Part shown: piece after piece, positions 6,987 through 9,159 of the stretch | Layout of the letters: every line of letters starts with the position of its first letter | Numbering within the stretch: position 1 is the stretch's first letter | Notes under the pieces: generated by a model | What the model was told of the DNA's origin: nothing | Databases searched by the model: none | What the model saw: the letters and a program-made list of their open reading frames with translations, nothing else | NCBI GenBank assembly: GCA_002293005.1 | Contig: DBCJ01000133.1 | Location: 1 to 9,159, forward strand | Direction of reading: 5' to 3' | Length of the DNA stretch: 9,159 nt | Origin: Ignavibacteria bacterium UBA961 | Lineage (GTDB): Bacteria > Bacteroidota > Ignavibacteria > Kapaibacteriales > UBA961 | Program-made: the position numbers and the translations under genes

Positions 6987-9089
6987 ATGAGGTATTTCAT
7001 GCGTATAGTTACGATTCTTCTCATCTTGATTCTTCAATCAGGAATTCTTTTGTCGCAAGACGGCAAAGGATTTTCTGTAACGGTTGAAGCCAAAGTACAA
7101 AGTACACCCAAGCCTGCAATCATCTTGTCATGGAATAAGGATGACAGGGCGGAATCATATGCGGTCTTTCGTAAAGATCCAACCATGCACTCTTGGTCAG
7201 ATCAAGCAGAATGGGGAAGTGCAATCGCGAATCTTGGCAAAGATGCTTTGACATATACGGATGAAAATGTCACTCCTGGCATCGCCTATGAATATCAGAT
7301 ATTGAAAGTATGTACTCCTGCGGGCATAAAAACATTGAATCTTGGAGTTACGGATACGGTGACATCATATTTCGGATCCGGTTATGTATTGTCCGGAATC
7401 AATGTGTCTCCCGTATTGAGTCGTGGTACTGTCATTTTGCTCATAGATAGCACGATGACGATGCCTCTATCGGCTGAAATTGCTCGACTTGAACAAGATC
7501 TTAAAAATGAATTGTGGACCGTGATCAAGCGCAGCGCTCCTCGTGCTACTGCATTTAATTCTGAGGCTGTTGCCACCACAAAGGAAATCATCTTCAGCAT
7601 TATTGAAAAGAATCCAAATGAACAATATTCTATCCTATTGCTAGGTAGAATTCCTGTTCCTTATTCGGGTTTGATGGCACCTGATGGACATACTCCTGAT
7701 CATGTCGGTGCATGGCCCGCTGATGTGTATTATGCAGACTTTGATGGTGAATGGTCTGATGAAAGCATCAATTCAAGTGGTGCATCAAGAGTTGAAAACA
7801 AGAATGTTCCCGGTGATGGAAAATTTGACAAATCACAAAATGATGCTGACATAAAATATCCGGTTGGAAGAATTGATTTTTACAATCTCACTTCTTTCGC
7901 AGAAACAGAACTTCAATTGCTTAAGCGATATCTCGACAAAAATCATGCATTCAGATCCGGTGCAATCAAACCGGTATATGAAGCAACGGTTGATGATAAT
8001 TTTGGGGCATATGGAGAGGGTTTTTCCGGAAGCGCTTATAGAGGTTTCGGCGGACTTGTGGGCAAAGACAATTTCGTGGCAAATAGAGAGTTTCTTGATT
8101 CTACAATCACAACAATGTTTTCCTATGCTTGTGGAGCAGGATCTTATACTTCATGTTCCGGAGTTGGAGGGATCGCTGAATTTTCAAAGCGACCAATTAC
8201 TTCGATATTCACCATGATTTTCGGTAGTTATTTTGGTGATTGGGATTCTAAAGACAATGTGATGCGCAGTGTCGTGGCTTCACGCGGAACAGTTCTGACA
8301 ACAGGTTGGGCTGCAAGACCACATTGGTTTTTCCATCCGATGGGACTTGGAAAACCAATTGGTGAGGTATTGCTTGGAGCACAAAATAATACGCAACAAT
8401 ATATGCCATCAATATATGTAACCAAAAGATATCCCGGTGGAGTATATTATCAGGTGGCACCTCGTGGAACGCATATCGCATTGATAGGTGATCCGACATT
8501 ACGCATGACATCCAATATGCCGATTGAAACTCCGAAGAATATTGGCGTTACCTCAACTGTCAGTGCGCAAATAGATTGGGAAAGCGTCCCAAATGCAAAT
8601 GGATATTTGGTGTATAAAAGTTCTTCCGAAGCAGGCCCATTTGAAGCATTGACGCCGAGCCCGATCACAGAAACAACATTCAATGATATTAAAGCAAATT
8701 GGAAACAAGATGTAGTATATCAAGTGCGTGCAGTGATGCTTCGTGAGACAAAAAGCGGATCATTTTATGAAGTGAGCGCGCCGAATACATCTGAGAAAAT
8801 CAATGTATCTGTTGACGAGAATGCAGCTCAGGAATTCCGCATTGCATGTTCGCCACAACCAATGTCCTATTCGGGAATCATTCAATTTGTTGCTCCTCAT
8901 GCAGCTCAAACTGAAGTATCTATTCATTCGATGGATGGTCGCTTGATGAAAACTCTGCTCAAATCACGCATTGATGGCGGTGGGCATTCACTCATGGTTC
9001 CGGCTCAGGAGCTTCCAATCGGGATGTATATGGTAAGAATGTTAATGGATGGTAAGTCGATAACCACTCCACTGATTATCAGTAGATAA
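6987..9089 (+). CDS. Secreted multidomain protein: FnIII modules, gingipain/C25-like core, T9SS sorting domain
   Basis: This 700-residue exported protein starts with a signal peptide (about 1-23; hydrophobic 7-22, likely cut before QDGK; no lipobox Cys). A fibronectin type III-like module follows at about 40-125 (IILSWNKDDRAESYAVFRK). The core, about 145-508, resembles the caspase-like fold of C25 (gingipain) peptidases: VILLIDS, YSILLLGRIPVPY, ADVYYADFDGEW, YPVGRIDF, a helix with LLKRYLDKNHAFRSG, FSYACGAGSYTS (Cys382), GSYFGDWDS, ARPHWFFH (His446, His450) and HIALIGDPTLRM. The usual His-Gly motif before the Cys is not evident, so catalysis is uncertain. A second FnIII-like module is at about 512-605. 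The end (about 618-700), with SIHSMDGR, GGGHSL and LPIGMYMVRM, is a type A T9SS sorting domain that directs crossing of the outer membrane and usually surface attachment or release. An alternative start is the ATG at 6999, with GAGG six bases upstream; the signal peptide works from either. Its biological role is unknown. Confidence 0.8.
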   Translation: MRYFMRIVTILLILILQSGILLSQDGKGFSVTVEAKVQSTPKPAIILSWNKDDRAESYAVFRKDPTMHSWSDQAEWGSAIANLGKDALTYTDENVTPGIAYEYQILKVCTPAGIKTLNLGVTDTVTSYFGSGYVLSGINVSPVLSRGTVILLIDSTMTMPLSAEIARLEQDLKNELWTVIKRSAPRATAFNSEAVATTKEIIFSIIEKNPNEQYSILLLGRIPVPYSGLMAPDGHTPDHVGAWPADVYYADFDGEWSDESINSSGASRVENKNVPGDGKFDKSQNDADIKYPVGRIDFYNLTSFAETELQLLKRYLDKNHAFRSGAIKPVYEATVDDNFGAYGEGFSGSAYRGFGGLVGKDNFVANREFLDSTITTMFSYACGAGSYTSCSGVGGIAEFSKRPITSIFTMIFGSYFGDWDSKDNVMRSVVASRGTVLTTGWAARPHWFFHPMGLGKPIGEVLLGAQNNTQQYMPSIYVTKRYPGGVYYQVAPRGTHIALIGDPTLRMTSNMPIETPKNIGVTSTVSAQIDWESVPNANGYLVYKSSSEAGPFEALTPSPITETTFNDIKANWKQDVVYQVRAVMLRETKSGSFYEVSAPNTSEKINVSVDENAAQEFRIACSPQPMSYSGIIQFVAPHAAQTEVSIHSMDGRLMKTLLKSRIDGGGHSLMVPAQELPIGMYMVRMLMDGKSITTPLIISR

Positions 9090-9097
9090 TAATTACC

Positions 9098-9113
9098 GTG
9101 ATTCTATAATCAC
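9098..9113. repeat. Small inverted repeat between the last stop codon and the terminator
   Basis: GTGATT, CTAT, AATCAC forms a 6-bp stem with a 4-base loop starting 8 bases after the stop codon. It may add a small 3' hairpin ahead of the terminator. It is AT-rich and short, so it could be chance. Confidence 0.3.
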
Positions 9114-9125
9114 AAAAAACAAAAC

Positions 9126-9159
9126 AAAAGCCTCATTGTGTTGATACAATGAGGCTTTT
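9126..9159. terminator. Strong intrinsic terminator, likely bidirectional
   Basis: AAAAGCCTCATTGT (9126-9139) and ACAATGAGGCTTTT (9146-9159) are perfect reverse complements: a 14-bp stem with a 6-base loop (GTTGAT). The T run at the right end serves the + strand transcript of the der/secreted-protein unit. The A run at the left end would serve a - strand gene converging from outside the window. The window ends inside the T run, so its full length is not seen. Confidence 0.93.

Noticed and set aside
7864..8217. A 117-codon plus-strand frame in a different phase inside the secreted-protein gene
   Set aside because: It overlaps the C25-like core, whose residues are clearly under family constraint in the other frame, and it has no motif or initiation signal of its own. 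It is also not a frameshift continuation, since the main frame is open throughout.
1..9159. Search for a defence island, toxin-antitoxin pair, mobile element, CRISPR array or novel multi-gene cassette
   Set aside because: All genes are on one strand with short gaps. Six are recognisable housekeeping-type genes and one is a T9SS cargo. There are no repeat arrays, transposase motifs, integrase sites or abrupt changes in base composition visible by eye.

Overview
The window reads as an ordinary chromosomal segment from a member of the Bacteroidota/Chlorobiota (FCB) lineage. The main pointers are the type IX secretion (T9SS) C-terminal sorting domain on the last protein, the single-chain (alpha2-type) glycyl-tRNA synthetase, weak or absent Shine-Dalgarno sequences, and TAnnTTTG-like promoter boxes. 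A deep-branching group such as Ignavibacteria or Kapabacteria is my guess; no sequence here fixes the genus. The DNA is AT-leaning, and all seven genes lie on the + strand with short gaps.

Layout: (1) 102-1643, a Do/HtrA-type periplasmic serine protease with two PDZ domains. (2) 1716-2012, the small RNA polymerase omega subunit, preceded by a good promoter and followed by a clear intrinsic terminator. (3) 2084-3370, bifunctional CoaBC for coenzyme A synthesis, overlapping by ATGA with (4) 3367-4056, an RNase HI-fold protein with an unrecognised N-terminal extension. (5) 4125-5543, glycyl-tRNA synthetase, followed by a GC-rich hairpin. (6) 5654-6976, the ribosome-assembly GTPase Der, followed after 10 bases by (7) 6987-9089, a 700-residue secreted protein with FnIII modules, a gingipain/C25-like core and a T9SS tail. 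The window closes in a perfect 14-bp stem terminator.

Functionally this is a mostly housekeeping neighbourhood: envelope proteolysis, transcription, CoA synthesis, RNA:DNA hybrid removal, translation and ribosome assembly. One lineage-specific exported protein is attached to it. No gap exceeds about 110 bases, and I saw no tRNA, rRNA, mobile element, CRISPR array or defence cassette.

I did not find a convincing new multi-gene system. The points most worth a second look are the substituted active-site residues in the CoaC half of CoaBC, the C25-like core that keeps a Cys motif but has no visible His-Gly partner, the unassigned N-terminal domain on the RNase H protein, and the terminator hairpin that contains the first in-frame ATG of the coaBC reading frame.
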